From assembly GCA_002689455.1 (NCBI GenBank), contig NZGE01000063.1, forward strand, positions 1-36,049: DNA of 36,049 nt. Direction: 5' to 3'. This stretch comes from Magnetococcales bacterium. GTDB taxonomy: Bacteria > Pseudomonadota > Alphaproteobacteria > UBA2136. Made by a program: the position numbers and the translations under genes. The notes below the pieces were generated by a model that saw only the letters and a list, made by a program, of their open reading frames with translations, had not been told where the DNA came from and did no database searches. This document shows, one piece after another, positions 17,401 through 25,266 of the stretch. The stretch's first letter is position 1. Each line of letters opens with the position of its first letter.

Positions 17401-20400
17401 AATGGCTTCACTTTCAGTTAGCGTGCTTAATTCTGTTTCAGAAACAGCTGTGAATGTAAATGCGCCAGGGTCATTATAAGTACCACCATATGTAACCGAA
17501 TTTGTGTGTTCACTTGCATTGACAGAAGCTATTGATGTTAAATTATTGTCCCAATAAGCATATTGACCTTGGTAACCGGAAATAAACCAATTACCATTTG
17601 CGAACTCACCATTTTTTACCAAGGCTGATGAAACACGTACGTTTTGCGTGGTTGACACATCATCAAAATAAGTTACACGGTTGTTATTTTGGTAACCCAT
17701 AATAACTTTACCACCACCTGTTAAAATTTGATATTTGTAGCCACCATGGTCATCCAATGTATAAGATGTCCAATCGGCTTCAAATGGTTTTAAACCTTCA
17801 CCTCGATAATATAAATTAGCTTGGTCAGCTGCTGTTCCATACCAATAACCATTCGCAAAGCTTACAAAGTCAATATCACCTGGAACGCTGGTTGTTGAGG
17901 TTAAGTTAATTGCAGAAAGGGTTGAATTATCTGTTCCTTCAAAGTAACCATAGTTTGTAAATACATATACTTTTCCATCAACAACAACAGTATTTATATG
18001 ACCATATGAAGAAACGGCTCCCAAGTCTTCCGATACCGTTAAGTCCCCATTAAAGGCAACCATATGGTTTGGATTACCACCAATTTGGCGGCCTGCAATA
18101 TACCAAACATTACTGTCAGCACTGTATTTAATGGAGCTAATATCATAACCCGACAAAGCTGCTGGTGCTGCAACAGCTTCCCAATCGAATCCATTTTCCG
18201 ATTTTAAGATTGTTCCCGAACTACCAACAGCAACCCATAAGCCATTACCGTATTCCACATTTAAAATACTCACCGACGCATCCACCACAAGGTCTGAAAC
18301 ATCTACCTCAATCACGGTTGATCCGTCTGTTGCTAGCATTACCTTGGCATCATCTAAACCTTGAATCCAATTCACTACAAATTCTTTTGTAGTTACTTTA
18401 AAATGTGTTGCGTGTGTCCCCACCTGAACGGTTGAAACTTTGGTCGTTAAACTTTGGTTTGCCGAAGTCAGACGAACTTTTAAGGTGTCACCCCCTGTTA
18501 CAGTGGATGTCCCGTCACCAGCCACCCAAGCACCACCGTTTATTTGAACTTCGGCGCCATTTCCAGCATAAACCTTTTGGGTAGAAGTCATAGATGTTGC
18601 AATTGTAATGACATTACTTTCAATAAGCGATGCTAATTCAGTATCTGAAACTGCCGTAAATGCAAAAGCACCTGGATCATTTTGAATACCACCGTAAGTT
18701 GGTTTATCAATACCTGCAGAGTGTGCTGTATATGTAGACATAGAACCGCTACCAGACACCATGTCTGAATGCAAACCATAAAACATAATGCCTGAAGATC
18801 TAACACCAACCCAGTAGCCATTACCAAAAGAGGCTCCTGAAATTGTGTTCGATTTTGTAACACCTAACCATGTGTTGCTTAACACACCGTCCTTATTGGC
18901 AATATCAATATTTCCAGTGTCTTCGTTTGTTAGCATAAAGTAGCCACCACCATAAACAATGGGACTGGATGTGGCAGTTAACACGCCAGATAAGTCATTG
19001 TATGTAGAGCTTGTTGCAAACGCATCTTGCGAAATGTATAAAGTTTGCCCTTCTGTGGCAAACCAATAACCATCAGCATAAGCCACTGAAGCGGCTTCCA
19101 ATTCTGAACTTACATTGCTCCAAGTTAAACCATCGGTTGTTAGGCTCATTGGTGCATTTCCACTGTTTACATTGTCGCCAACTATGAGTGTTTCGCCATC
19201 TGTTGCAAGGTAACCATCAATCTCACCATTAGCGCCTGTACCTGCTGCCGCTGTCCAATTCTCAAGGTCATTAGAATAAAGCATTTGGTTGTGAGCCTTC
19301 ATAACCCACAGGTCCTTAGCAGACCAATAATAAATTTTATTAATATAACTGCTAACCGTATCGCTTACATCAACCCCTGTCCAATTAAATCCATCTTCTG
19401 AATAAGCTAGTTTTTGAGCATTCGAGACAACCCATTTCCCATCACCATATTCAATGTCACTTAATGCGACATTCCCGAAGATTTCTGTTAAACGGTCATC
19501 GCTTTCAATATAATCAGTAGCATCTGGATTATCTGAGACAATAATATGTGCGTTAGAACCCGATGTTAACATCCAACTCACTTGATACTCTCTATTGGTA
19601 ATACCCCAGTGGGTTGTATGTGGGCCAACTTGGAGCGATGTTATCTTTTGCTCTAAACTTCCGAATGCTGAAGTTACGCGAACCTTTAGGGTATCACCAG
19701 CTGTAACTGTAGCCGAACCATCACCCGCAACCCATGAACCTCCGTTAATTTGAATTTCAGCGCCATTACCTGCATAAACTTTTTGTGGCACTGTCATGGA
19801 AGATGAAATGGTTACTGAATCACTTTCAATAACCGTTGAAAGGCTGGCACCTGTTACGTCTGTAAAGCTGAAACTTCCTGGGTCATTGTGGGCACCACCA
19901 TATGCAATTTCACGAATTTCACCTGAAATTGGAACAACTAAACTTGAAAATGTATTTAAATCAGATGAATAACCTAGCTGGCCATTTGAACTTCCGAATA
20001 CATATTCACCGTTACCAAAACCAAAACGAGTTGCTGCATCAAAAGCTATATCACCCACATCATATTGGCGCCATGGTAATTTTAGGTCACTTAGTATGGT
20101 TGATGTAGTGTCTACAACGAACCCATTTCCAGCACTTCCCGACATGAAACGGTCACCAACCCATTGAATACTAGAAGATAAATTATTCGCTATCACTTCA
20201 TGCGAAACACCTATTTGATCTTCTGAAATTGCAAAAGAACCTGTTGATTTTTTTACTAATAAATAGCCATTTGCATAACCTAAAGCTTGTGGGTCACCAG
20301 AAGCACCAAAGCTATACGAAGACCAAGCGCTTCCATCATTTGATGAATATTTAATTGTTCCTGAATCACCGCCTGCAACCCAAAAGCCTTTTGTTTTTAA

Positions 20401-21159
20401 TAGCCCTGAAGCGTAGCCATTATTATAATTTGTAACAGCTGTCCATACGATGCCGTCGGGCGATGTTGCAGTTGTATTACCACCATAACCTTGCGACACC
20501 ATCCACATGCCATCTGCATATTCTACCGATGTAAATGAAACAGTGTTCACACCTAAGCCACCAATAGCTACCTGAGACCAAACTTTACCATCAACTGAAG
20601 ACAAAATAGTAGGCCCACCACCCACTGCAACCCATACGCCGTCACCATAGTCTACATCGTAAATATCACCCAACGATACTGGTAAATCAACTGCCAACCA
20701 CCTTTGACCATCATCTGAAATAAGTAAAGAATCTTTCTTTCCTGCCGCCACCCATGAAATTTCACCCATGTCTGAGATACAGGCTGATGTGCTCATACTA
20801 TACCAATTTGTACCATCACACATTTGCATAGAACTTGTTGCTGAATCATAGCGCTGTTCACCTGGAACATTACAAGCCCCTAATGCTGAACCACATTTTA
20901 AAGGAACCTCGTAAGAACCATTACAATATACTAAATAGCTGCCTGTGTTTTTCCACTCAACCTCAGCTTCATTTGAACATGCATCGGTTGATACATAGGA
21001 ACCTATGCGCCTTAACTCACTTCCAACGCAGGACTCTAAACCTAAACGGTTATTATCGTATTCCATGCTTCCGTTATAACTACATGAAATCGAAAAAGAA
21101 GGTGACGCATTTAAACACGCCAGTACAGTTAAAACTAAAACTGATAACAACTTCTTCAA
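11440..21159 (-). CDS. Giant secreted multi-propeller, LamG-type surface protein
   Basis: Product of 3239 residues that I cannot assign to a named protein. The start is TTG at 21159 with AAGG (21166-21169) before it. A Sec signal peptide (about 1-23, ending ASPSFS) precedes a Cys-rich head (about 24-130). Five blocks of about 300 residues each carry blades of the form YGxGxWVAxG ... SxDGxxW, as in BNR/WD-like propellers. Each block ends with a YGGxxNDPGxF linker and a repeated module of about 100 residues (ESDxVTI ... KVYAGNGAEVQVNGGSWVAGDG ... QVG). The linkers lie at about 424, 826, 1229, 1620 and 2025. Four more modules and three LamG-like domains (about 2343, 2673, 2993) follow. The last LamG is inserted inside the last module. 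The LamG entries contain DVDGDF calcium-loop-like motifs. No membrane anchor, LPxTG or RTX repeats are seen. It is likely exported and used for adhesion or sugar binding. Confidence 0.9.
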   Translation of the reverse strand: MKKLLSVLVLTVLACLNASPSFSISCSYNGSMEYDNNRLGLESCVGSELRRIGSYVSTDACSNEAEVEWKNTGSYLVYCNGSYEVPLKCGSALGACNVPGEQRYDSATSSMQMCDGTNWYSMSTSACISDMGEISWVAAGKKDSLLISDDGQRWLAVDLPVSLGDIYDVDYGDGVWVAVGGGPTILSSVDGKVWSQVAIGGLGVNTVSFTSVEYADGMWMVSQGYGGNTTATSPDGIVWTAVTNYNNGYASGLLKTKGFWVAGGDSGTIKYSSNDGSAWSSYSFGASGDPQALGYANGYLLVKKSTGSFAISEDQIGVSHEVIANNLSSSIQWVGDRFMSGSAGNGFVVDTTSTILSDLKLPWRQYDVGDIAFDAATRFGFGNGEYVFGSSNGQLGYSSDLNTFSSLVVPISGEIREIAYGGAHNDPGSFSFTDVTGASLSTVIESDSVTISSSMTVPQKVYAGNGAEIQINGGSWVAGDGSATVTAGDTLKVRVTSAFGSLEQKITSLQVGPHTTHWGITNREYQVSWMLTSGSNAHIIVSDNPDATDYIESDDRLTEIFGNVALSDIEYGDGKWVVSNAQKLAYSEDGFNWTGVDVSDTVSSYINKIYYWSAKDLWVMKAHNQMLYSNDLENWTAAAGTGANGEIDGYLATDGETLIVGDNVNSGNAPMSLTTDGLTWSNVSSELEAASVAYADGYWFATEGQTLYISQDAFATSSTYNDLSGVLTATSSPIVYGGGYFMLTNEDTGNIDIANKDGVLSNTWLGVTKSNTISGASFGNGYWVGVRSSGIMFYGLHSDMVSGSGSMSTYTAHSAGIDKPTYGGIQNDPGAFAFTAVSDTELASLIESNVITIATSMTSTQKVYAGNGAEVQINGGAWVAGDGTSTVTGGDTLKVRLTSANQSLTTKVSTVQVGTHATHFKVTTKEFVVNWIQGLDDAKVMLATDGSTVIEVDVSDLVVDASVSILNVEYGNGLWVAVGSSGTILKSENGFDWEAVAAPAALSGYDISSIKYSADSNVWYIAGRQIGGNPNHMVAFNGDLTVSEDLGAVSSYGHINTVVVDGKVYVFTNYGYFEGTDNSTLSAINLTSTTSVPGDIDFVSFANGYWYGTAADQANLYYRGEGLKPFEADWTSYTLDDHGGYKYQILTGGGKVIMGYQNNNRVTYFDDVSTTQNVRVSSALVKNGEFANGNWFISGYQGQYAYWDNNLTSIASVNASEHTNSVTYGGTYNDPGAFTFTAVSETELSTLTESEAITIDASMTSTQKVYAGNGAEVQVNGGSWVAGNGAASVTAGDTLKVRMASANDFLTAKTTTVQVGTRITHWTVTTRQIIASWAAGGSDQFALSEDGVLWKSFPLPLSMTAISSIEYGDGKWVVGGADSNDKGVLAYSSNAIDWNSSDLSSFFDGKVAGISYGVGNWLARVNSTSGGGGGQTVISSDGENWSLATTPPSTYSGSYEYARGVWINSGYNIYKSTDNGDNWVKVVDAAPTGGVVHGNGRWLVISNVDSTENYFASDDNGDTWTQFDPTVSDSGVGLYSKTFAKDNFYYTDQGGKIWYGNEISSTYTSISVPAITYGLTFADDKWLMSRYQAGIYYSSDDDLSTATRVLINGVSMGNIKFGGVHNDPGDFEFTDVTDVSLSAYIESDTVTISSSMTTPQKVYAWNGAEIQVNGGSWVAGDGTTSVSAGDTLKVRMESPLASLREKTSTIQVGSHTTHWTLKTEEFNVTWAFPAKNGSENYIAVSKDNPTSGSDFLKVDMTPFYGTNMVSQISYGKGIWLATKSGGPLIYSTDGLEWKQHPTPPSNQSLDRLRYWEDKQIFVWDTASGSSNFYSTDGMTWVAASGRTTSSDGLFFSKDYAFAGNSSSAVVQRSADGATWSDIPLGFTGTGAGPAYGDGLLLFAGSGGSIYYSEDEGNTATSVSMTIEDGTIAQTFYGGGTFVRVRNNFAGRGVSHATAEEVKRDNWRKMNAAYGGWTGDMEFGNGLWLHYGYSGQIGRYEHEKLLNNQTGTTIYNVGGTGWPEYGGLANDPGYFSLIDVTNTVPNTLIESESITVGPISNTLYVYAGHGAEVQVNGGSWMAGTGSATVVSGDTFKVRMNASNYGALRKKVSTVQVGTQVSNWQITNMDFDNKPDAMDFTDAVDVSPSIMYESDILQVTGVDYAVAVSVSLGGEFRTCSDASCSSVVLDWSNYNGYVDPNGYVQLRIMPSSVGETSSTTALQVGTLLMDWMVTTYDNTPAALNDFTDVTDVSISTLVESDIIQINDIYNGISITVAGDEGYAVRTCTDASCTSVINDWGNSEITISNGNYVQVRTNSANGGPAVTEVSITFGGGAIDWIVTTEKYDLTPFGFNPSVWYDAKDVDGDFVEEGMSESGLNGSGLITWVDKGLYNIDVTQTTASLQPIYDGNKVYFDGNDDYLRRSYHRRFETVTETSIFIVADVAPGGTSYKNIINMRSTYGGYNVQATDTDWDLRVVDTGGTQQTVDGPAYTHYKKDYIAATMNEWWQGFYVNKSQVNTSTYNHLPADTTAQLCVGAAGNVTCDSNTYSGNIYEILVFDKSLAGDYAASRTIVFNYLLDKWEDLEIADVETDSTNTLIYSDVITYRGLGTQTVNVTNGAEVQVNGGSWVGTGVATITSGDSLRLRMTSASTAPTAVTTNVTIGPKSTTWNVKTLDATVFAPMLWLDAKDVDGDFVDDGIVAPYAVSSWVDKSSFGFDATQTVVAAQPTSDGFAMTFDGSADYLEVPYDERLQSAEAYTFFIVTEVNGNDDVYRTPLGMRYSNSSPTVRTGFNVFAGSNNQWQFWTGEANTWDQDDSGEAVVNDIVEIYHGAMNNVNNKRMYHNNIQVTSGGKLLKNHLPTSLCIGSINAVETCSTTNLMYNGKIYEVLVYDSILSDASMTTVYNYLDTKWRDNTPDTVDFTDATGVTPATTVESDIIQITGISNAVGVNVNGANAEYRICSDASCTTEVQTWTSTAGAVTNGQYVQMRSLSAGPDSFSDVISTLAPQNWYKFNETSGTTLYDYGSVGVNGTYASGSYTLGDAGLTATGDLAVGLTSSYEVNAPSSATAWLRGASNYSSVTLFNSALRDGPAALYSLRVDSTTDQQISAFIHTGDHMFIDDNTDREDTGIVVTEGKDYALFVTKNGTAMTADLYDLATQTSQTYSWTAFNTTIVNRVNTLTFGELNEGYGYHLDGVLDDVVFFNSTLTPTNISDIKSAIHLAGSADSVTAELTVGSLTIDWTNTTP
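11443..19905 (-). repeat. Nine diverged modules within the giant gene
   Basis: A module of about 100 codons recurs nine times, beginning near 19885, 18675, 17470, 16290, 15065, 14770, 14450, 13430 and 12425 (reading down the - strand). The first five copies are about 1.2 kb apart, each separated by one propeller. Copies 1-5 and 8 keep the core NGGSW (NGGAW in copy 2). Copies 6, 7 and 9 replace it with a cysteine pair (RTCSDASC, RTCTDASC, RICSDASC). The copies differ throughout, which suggests old duplications rather than recent slippage. Confidence 0.85.
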
Positions 21160-21168
21160 AAAGTAACC

Positions 21169-23280
21169 TTACTTATTTTTAAGTATTTTAATTTCTTCTT
21201 TTAACGCCTCAATTTGGGCTTGTTGCTCTTGAACAGCTTTAATAAGAGGCGCAATTAAGCCAATATAATTTACAGACTTCGTGCCCATTTCATCGTTTGC
21301 TGTATTTACAAGGTCTGGGTATACCTTCTCTAACTCTTGAGCAATAACACCTAACTCAGTTACCGAAGGGTTAGATTTCATCTCAAAACTTACAGGTTTC
21401 ACCTGTAAAATATTATCCAACTCAGATGGTAAAGGTTGAATGTTTTGCTTTAAACGTCTATCAGAAACGTCCGCCAGAGTACCTGTGTACTCAATAGACC
21501 CTGAAACATCTAATTCAACGTTAGGTGAAACAAGTCCAATCCCTACTTCACCACCTAAGATAGCAAGCGTGTTTGCATCTGTAACCTCGGTTCCTGTAAC
21601 ATCAGCCAAACCAATAACCATTGAATAATCACCACTAACAAACGCACTTTTACCCATTGCAATAGAATTTAACCCATCTGCACGTGCCGATGTAAACGCA
21701 ACCGCAGATGTACCCGAAACACTAGAACCCGAACCAATAGCAACACCGTAATTAGAATAAGCATCTGAACCTGTACCCAAAGCAACTGAAGCGAGACCAT
21801 AAGCCTGAGCACCACCATTTAAGGCACCTGAGCTACCAATTGCAACCGACCTTGAACCTGTTGCACCACCATAACGCGCCATAGAAATAGCATCGGTGGC
21901 CGTTGCGTTACCCCTTATAGCAAGTGCATAGTCAGCAGTTGCTCCACCACCAAATGAAATAGACCCCGTACCCGTTGCCGAGGCATTTGTACCAAATGCG
22001 AACGAATTGTTACCTGAAGCTATTGTATTATGGCCAAAAGCAAATGAAACATCACCAATATTTCCATCATTAAACATACCGCTATAACCTGCTTGTCCAC
22101 CTACAAACGCACGTTTATCTGGGTACCAAACAAATCCATAATCACCGTTAGAGTAACCGCTTGGCACTGAACCAGATTTGTAAAAGCGCACATCATCATA
22201 ATTAATATAGTCTGTGTTATCTGTCCACAAACCACCTGGAAGGTTCGTTAAGCTTGCGCCATCCCCCACAAAGGCTGTGGCTGAAACGGTGCCTGAAACG
22301 TCCAATGTCGCATTAGGCAATTGATTATTAATACCAATTTTTGCAACCGTAGAACTTATAGATAAACCATAGATAGTATTTCCAATATTCAATTCGTCAG
22401 AAGCATTAGAACCCGACCCTGTAACCCTGTAACCAATCATAATATTACGATCACCTGTAGTAATTTCTCTACCTGCTCCATAGCCTAATAGAGTATTCCA
22501 TTCTGCTGATGACATATTAACACCTGCAGTTGAACCTACCGCAACGTTGTTTTCACCAGATACGGACAAGAGCGTATTTTTACCGACAGCTGTATTTCGA
22601 TCTCCTGTTGCAGATCTCATAGCGCCATGACCTACAGCGGTTGTACTCCACTGTGTCGTTATTGATGCTGCAGCTTGATAACCAACCGCAGTATTATACA
22701 TACCATTTGTATTAGCATATAAAGCCCTCCAGCCAAGAGCAACGTTCTCTTTCCCCGTATTATTAAAGCTCATTGCAGACCGACCAACAGCTGTATTATC
22801 ATCACCTGAGGTATTATTAAGCAATGCCAAGTGCCCTATCGCTGTATTATCACCCCCTCCAACATTACTTTCTAAAGCTCTTAAACCAAGCCCAAGGTTT
22901 GAATTCGACCCATCATCATTTAAGCCTGCATTAAAACCTAAATACACACTAGGATAAGCGCTTTCACTATCCGTTTTGCCGTCCGTTAAATCATCGATAC
23001 CTATTGATACTGCTCCCGCAGTAATATTGGTTAAGCTTGCGCCATCCCCCACAAAGGCTGTAGCTGAAACTATGCCTGGCACAATTAGGCTTGCGGAAGG
23101 GTCATTCACAAGAAGCCCTGCATCGCAGTTAATATCCTTACCGTCGGTGTAACAAAGTTCATTGGCATTTAGCGTACCTGAAAAGGCAACGTCCCCCCAG
23201 CTTTGCGCATTGGAAATATTTGAATTTGCAAACGAAAGAGCCGTTAGCAATCCTAGAATTATAAGCTTATTTTTTCGCAT
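21169..23280 (-). CDS. Fibre-like surface protein with S74 self-cleaving chaperone tail
   Basis: Product of 703 residues from the ATG at 23280, chosen over an in-frame upstream start because AGGG (23286-23289) precedes it and a signal peptide (MRKNKLIILGLL ... NAQS) follows at once. The body has many short repeats of the type NTAVGxxAL and SVAIGSGS, like the left-handed beta-roll heads of trimeric adhesins and phage tail fibres. The last 98 residues are an S74 intramolecular chaperone domain. SDRRLK (606-611) provides the Ser and the Lys five residues later that form the catalytic dyad in endosialidase-type S74 domains. The family trimerises and then cleaves off this domain. A coiled-coil end (EQQAQIEALKEEIKIL) closes the protein. 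No capsid or tail genes are nearby, so this is probably a surface fibre and not a prophage. The giant gene follows after 9 bp. Confidence 0.88.
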   Translation of the reverse strand: MRKNKLIILGLLTALSFANSNISNAQSWGDVAFSGTLNANELCYTDGKDINCDAGLLVNDPSASLIVPGIVSATAFVGDGASLTNITAGAVSIGIDDLTDGKTDSESAYPSVYLGFNAGLNDDGSNSNLGLGLRALESNVGGGDNTAIGHLALLNNTSGDDNTAVGRSAMSFNNTGKENVALGWRALYANTNGMYNTAVGYQAAASITTQWSTTAVGHGAMRSATGDRNTAVGKNTLLSVSGENNVAVGSTAGVNMSSAEWNTLLGYGAGREITTGDRNIMIGYRVTGSGSNASDELNIGNTIYGLSISSTVAKIGINNQLPNATLDVSGTVSATAFVGDGASLTNLPGGLWTDNTDYINYDDVRFYKSGSVPSGYSNGDYGFVWYPDKRAFVGGQAGYSGMFNDGNIGDVSFAFGHNTIASGNNSFAFGTNASATGTGSISFGGGATADYALAIRGNATATDAISMARYGGATGSRSVAIGSSGALNGGAQAYGLASVALGTGSDAYSNYGVAIGSGSSVSGTSAVAFTSARADGLNSIAMGKSAFVSGDYSMVIGLADVTGTEVTDANTLAILGGEVGIGLVSPNVELDVSGSIEYTGTLADVSDRRLKQNIQPLPSELDNILQVKPVSFEMKSNPSVTELGVIAQELEKVYPDLVNTANDEMGTKSVNYIGLIAPLIKAVQEQQAQIEALKEEIKILKNK

Positions 23281-23338
23281 CGTACGCCCTAATTTTTTAC
23301 ACACAACATAGATACCTTCCACAACAGTGTAGAAAACA

Positions 23339-23367
23339 ACTATATAATAATATGTGCATGTTTACAA
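23339..23367 (-). promoter_or_regulatory. Candidate promoter of the surface-protein operon
   Basis: On the - strand TTGTAA (23367-23362) and TATAGT (23344-23339) are exactly 17 bp apart, about 55 bp upstream of the fibre gene. The -10 box matches the consensus at five of six positions. It would drive both the fibre and the giant gene. Confidence 0.45.
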
Positions 23368-23394
23368 ATAAACACGCAAAATGACTGACATTTT

Positions 23395-23784
23395 TTAGGC
23401 AAACAACGCTAAGAAAAAGTTAATAGCGCCAAAAATAGCACAAATTTTGGCAGCCAATGTTAAATAAGCCTTCGGAACGCCTTTAAAGTCATCTTTTTCG
23501 ATATTCTCGGCACTTTGCCAAATACTTTTAAGTACCCAAACCATGTAAGGGGAAATAACTAAAAGGGCAATAGATTCAGCCAAGCGACCACCCGTAGCTG
23601 CAAGCGGCGCAACAAAAAACATGGACAATACAAGCGAACCCACAACACCATAAAGCCAAAAAACTTTCCATAAAACTTCTTTACCTGCAAAGCAATACTT
23701 TAAGTATGCAACCAAACGATTTGAGGTATCATCACCTACAAGCTTGGCAATATAAAATTGAAATGTTTGCCATATTTTTGTCAT
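23395..23784 (-). CDS. Small membrane protein of unknown function
   Basis: Product of 129 residues from the ATG at 23784, which is preceded by AAAGGG (23791-23796); an earlier in-frame start at 23811 lacks a site. Three hydrophobic stretches (about 40-62, 68-88, 108-128) suggest an inner-membrane protein. A soluble N-terminal segment with basic residues comes first. I do not recognise the family with certainty. It lies 57 bp after lpdA on the same strand and may be the last gene of the pyruvate dehydrogenase operon, but nothing in it suggests a metabolic role. Confidence 0.7.
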   Translation of the reverse strand: MTKIWQTFQFYIAKLVGDDTSNRLVAYLKYCFAGKEVLWKVFWLYGVVGSLVLSMFFVAPLAATGGRLAESIALLVISPYMVWVLKSIWQSAENIEKDDFKGVPKAYLTLAAKICAIFGAINFFLALFA

Positions 23785-23841
23785 TATTTTACCCTTTATT
23801 ACCCTAAACACTCAATATTCTAAAAAATACCAATATACAAA

Positions 23842-25239
23842 TCAAGCATTTAAAGCTCGACCATCACTATCAAGCGTTGCTTCACCAATCATTTCTGAAA
23901 GCGTTGGATGTGGCAAGCAAGCATTTGCAATGTCTTCTTCTGTACATTCCATAGACTTACCAAGCACAAATGTTGTAATCATTTCAGTTGCGTCTGCACC
24001 AATAATGTGTGCACCCAACAGTTCACCTGTTGATTTATCGAAAATGGTTTTCACAAAACCTTCCCCTTCACCCGCCGCTAAAGCTTTACCATTTGCAGCG
24101 TAATTGAAACGTCCAACTTTTACATCCAAGCCACGTTCTTTAGCTAATTTTTCAGTAAGACCGACGCTACCAACTTGAGGCGTGCAATATGTACAACCAG
24201 GAATGTTTTCATAGTTCATAGAGTGCGGTTTTTGACCTGCAATAAACTCTGCACAGATCACACCTTCATGCGAAGCAACATGTGCTAGCTGTTGACGGCC
24301 TGTAATATCGCCAATAGCGTATATGCCATCGGCAGATGTTTTATAATGCTCGTCAACTTCTATTAAGCCACGCTCATAGCGAACACCTAATGCATCTAGA
24401 CCCAAACCTTCAACATTTCCTTGAACACCAATGGCCAATAAAACTTTTTCATATTTAGATTTTGTTTCCTTGCCTTTAAGCTCAAGCGTTACTTCAACAC
24501 TGCCCTTCAAGCTCTTTAAATTTAATACTTTTGCTGAGGTGTCGATTTTCACACCTTTTTTCTTAAACATCTTTTCAGCAAGTTTTGAAACCTCTTCATC
24601 TTCCACTGGTAAAATATTGGATTGAGCCTCTACAACATGAACTTCGGTACCAAGCGTGTTATAAAAACTTGCGAACTCCATTCCAATAGCGCCACTGCCA
24701 ATAACCAACATAGATTTAGGTAATTTTTCAGGTGTCATTGCATGACGATAATGCCAAACATTTTTTCCATCCGCCTCAAAAACGCCTTTAATTTCACGTG
24801 GCCTTGCACCAGTTGCAACAATTGCACTTTCAAATACCACTTGCTCTACATCACCTTTATTTAATTGAATTTGCAATGATTTTGGCCCTGTAAATGAAGC
24901 TGTTCCCATAAAAACATCAACATTGTTTTTTTTCATTAAAAATTCAACACCATCCGACAAACCACCAGCAACATCACGGCTGCGTTCAATTAATTTTTTA
25001 ATATCAACGGTTGCGCCGTTTGTTTTAATACCAAAGTCTTTTGCTTTTTCAATGGAAGCATAAAGCTCTGATGCCTTTAATAAAGCTTTTGTAGGAATAC
25101 AACCCCAGTTTAAACAAATACCACCAAGGTTTTCTTTTTCAACCACCGCTGTTTTTAAACCCAATTGAGATGCACGAATAGCAGCAACATAACCACCAGG
25201 TCCACCACCAATTACCACAACATCATATTTTTTAGACAT
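23842..25239 (-). CDS. lpdA: Dihydrolipoamide dehydrogenase (E3)
   Basis: Product of 465 residues, normal for the family. It reoxidises dihydrolipoyl groups on E2 using FAD and NAD+. The FAD-binding GGGPGGY is at 11-17. The redox disulfide is C42/C47 in GGICLNWGCIPTK. A second dinucleotide motif GSGAIGMEFAS lies near 180-190. The C-terminal HPTLSE (444-449) provides the catalytic His-Glu pair from the partner subunit. AGGAG precedes the ATG. It is the E3 gene of the cluster and follows the tandem-Nudix gene after 27 bp. Confidence 0.97.
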   Translation of the reverse strand: MSKKYDVVVIGGGPGGYVAAIRASQLGLKTAVVEKENLGGICLNWGCIPTKALLKASELYASIEKAKDFGIKTNGATVDIKKLIERSRDVAGGLSDGVEFLMKKNNVDVFMGTASFTGPKSLQIQLNKGDVEQVVFESAIVATGARPREIKGVFEADGKNVWHYRHAMTPEKLPKSMLVIGSGAIGMEFASFYNTLGTEVHVVEAQSNILPVEDEEVSKLAEKMFKKKGVKIDTSAKVLNLKSLKGSVEVTLELKGKETKSKYEKVLLAIGVQGNVEGLGLDALGVRYERGLIEVDEHYKTSADGIYAIGDITGRQQLAHVASHEGVICAEFIAGQKPHSMNYENIPGCTYCTPQVGSVGLTEKLAKERGLDVKVGRFNYAANGKALAAGEGEGFVKTIFDKSTGELLGAHIIGADATEMITTFVLGKSMECTEEDIANACLPHPTLSEMIGEATLDSDGRALNA

Positions 25240-25266
25240 TTTTAACTCCTCTACTCTCTTTTGAGT

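Noticed and set aside
21169-23280. A prophage, suggested by the tail-fibre-like protein
   Set aside because: No capsid, portal, terminase, baseplate or lysis genes are nearby, and the protein has a Sec signal peptide.
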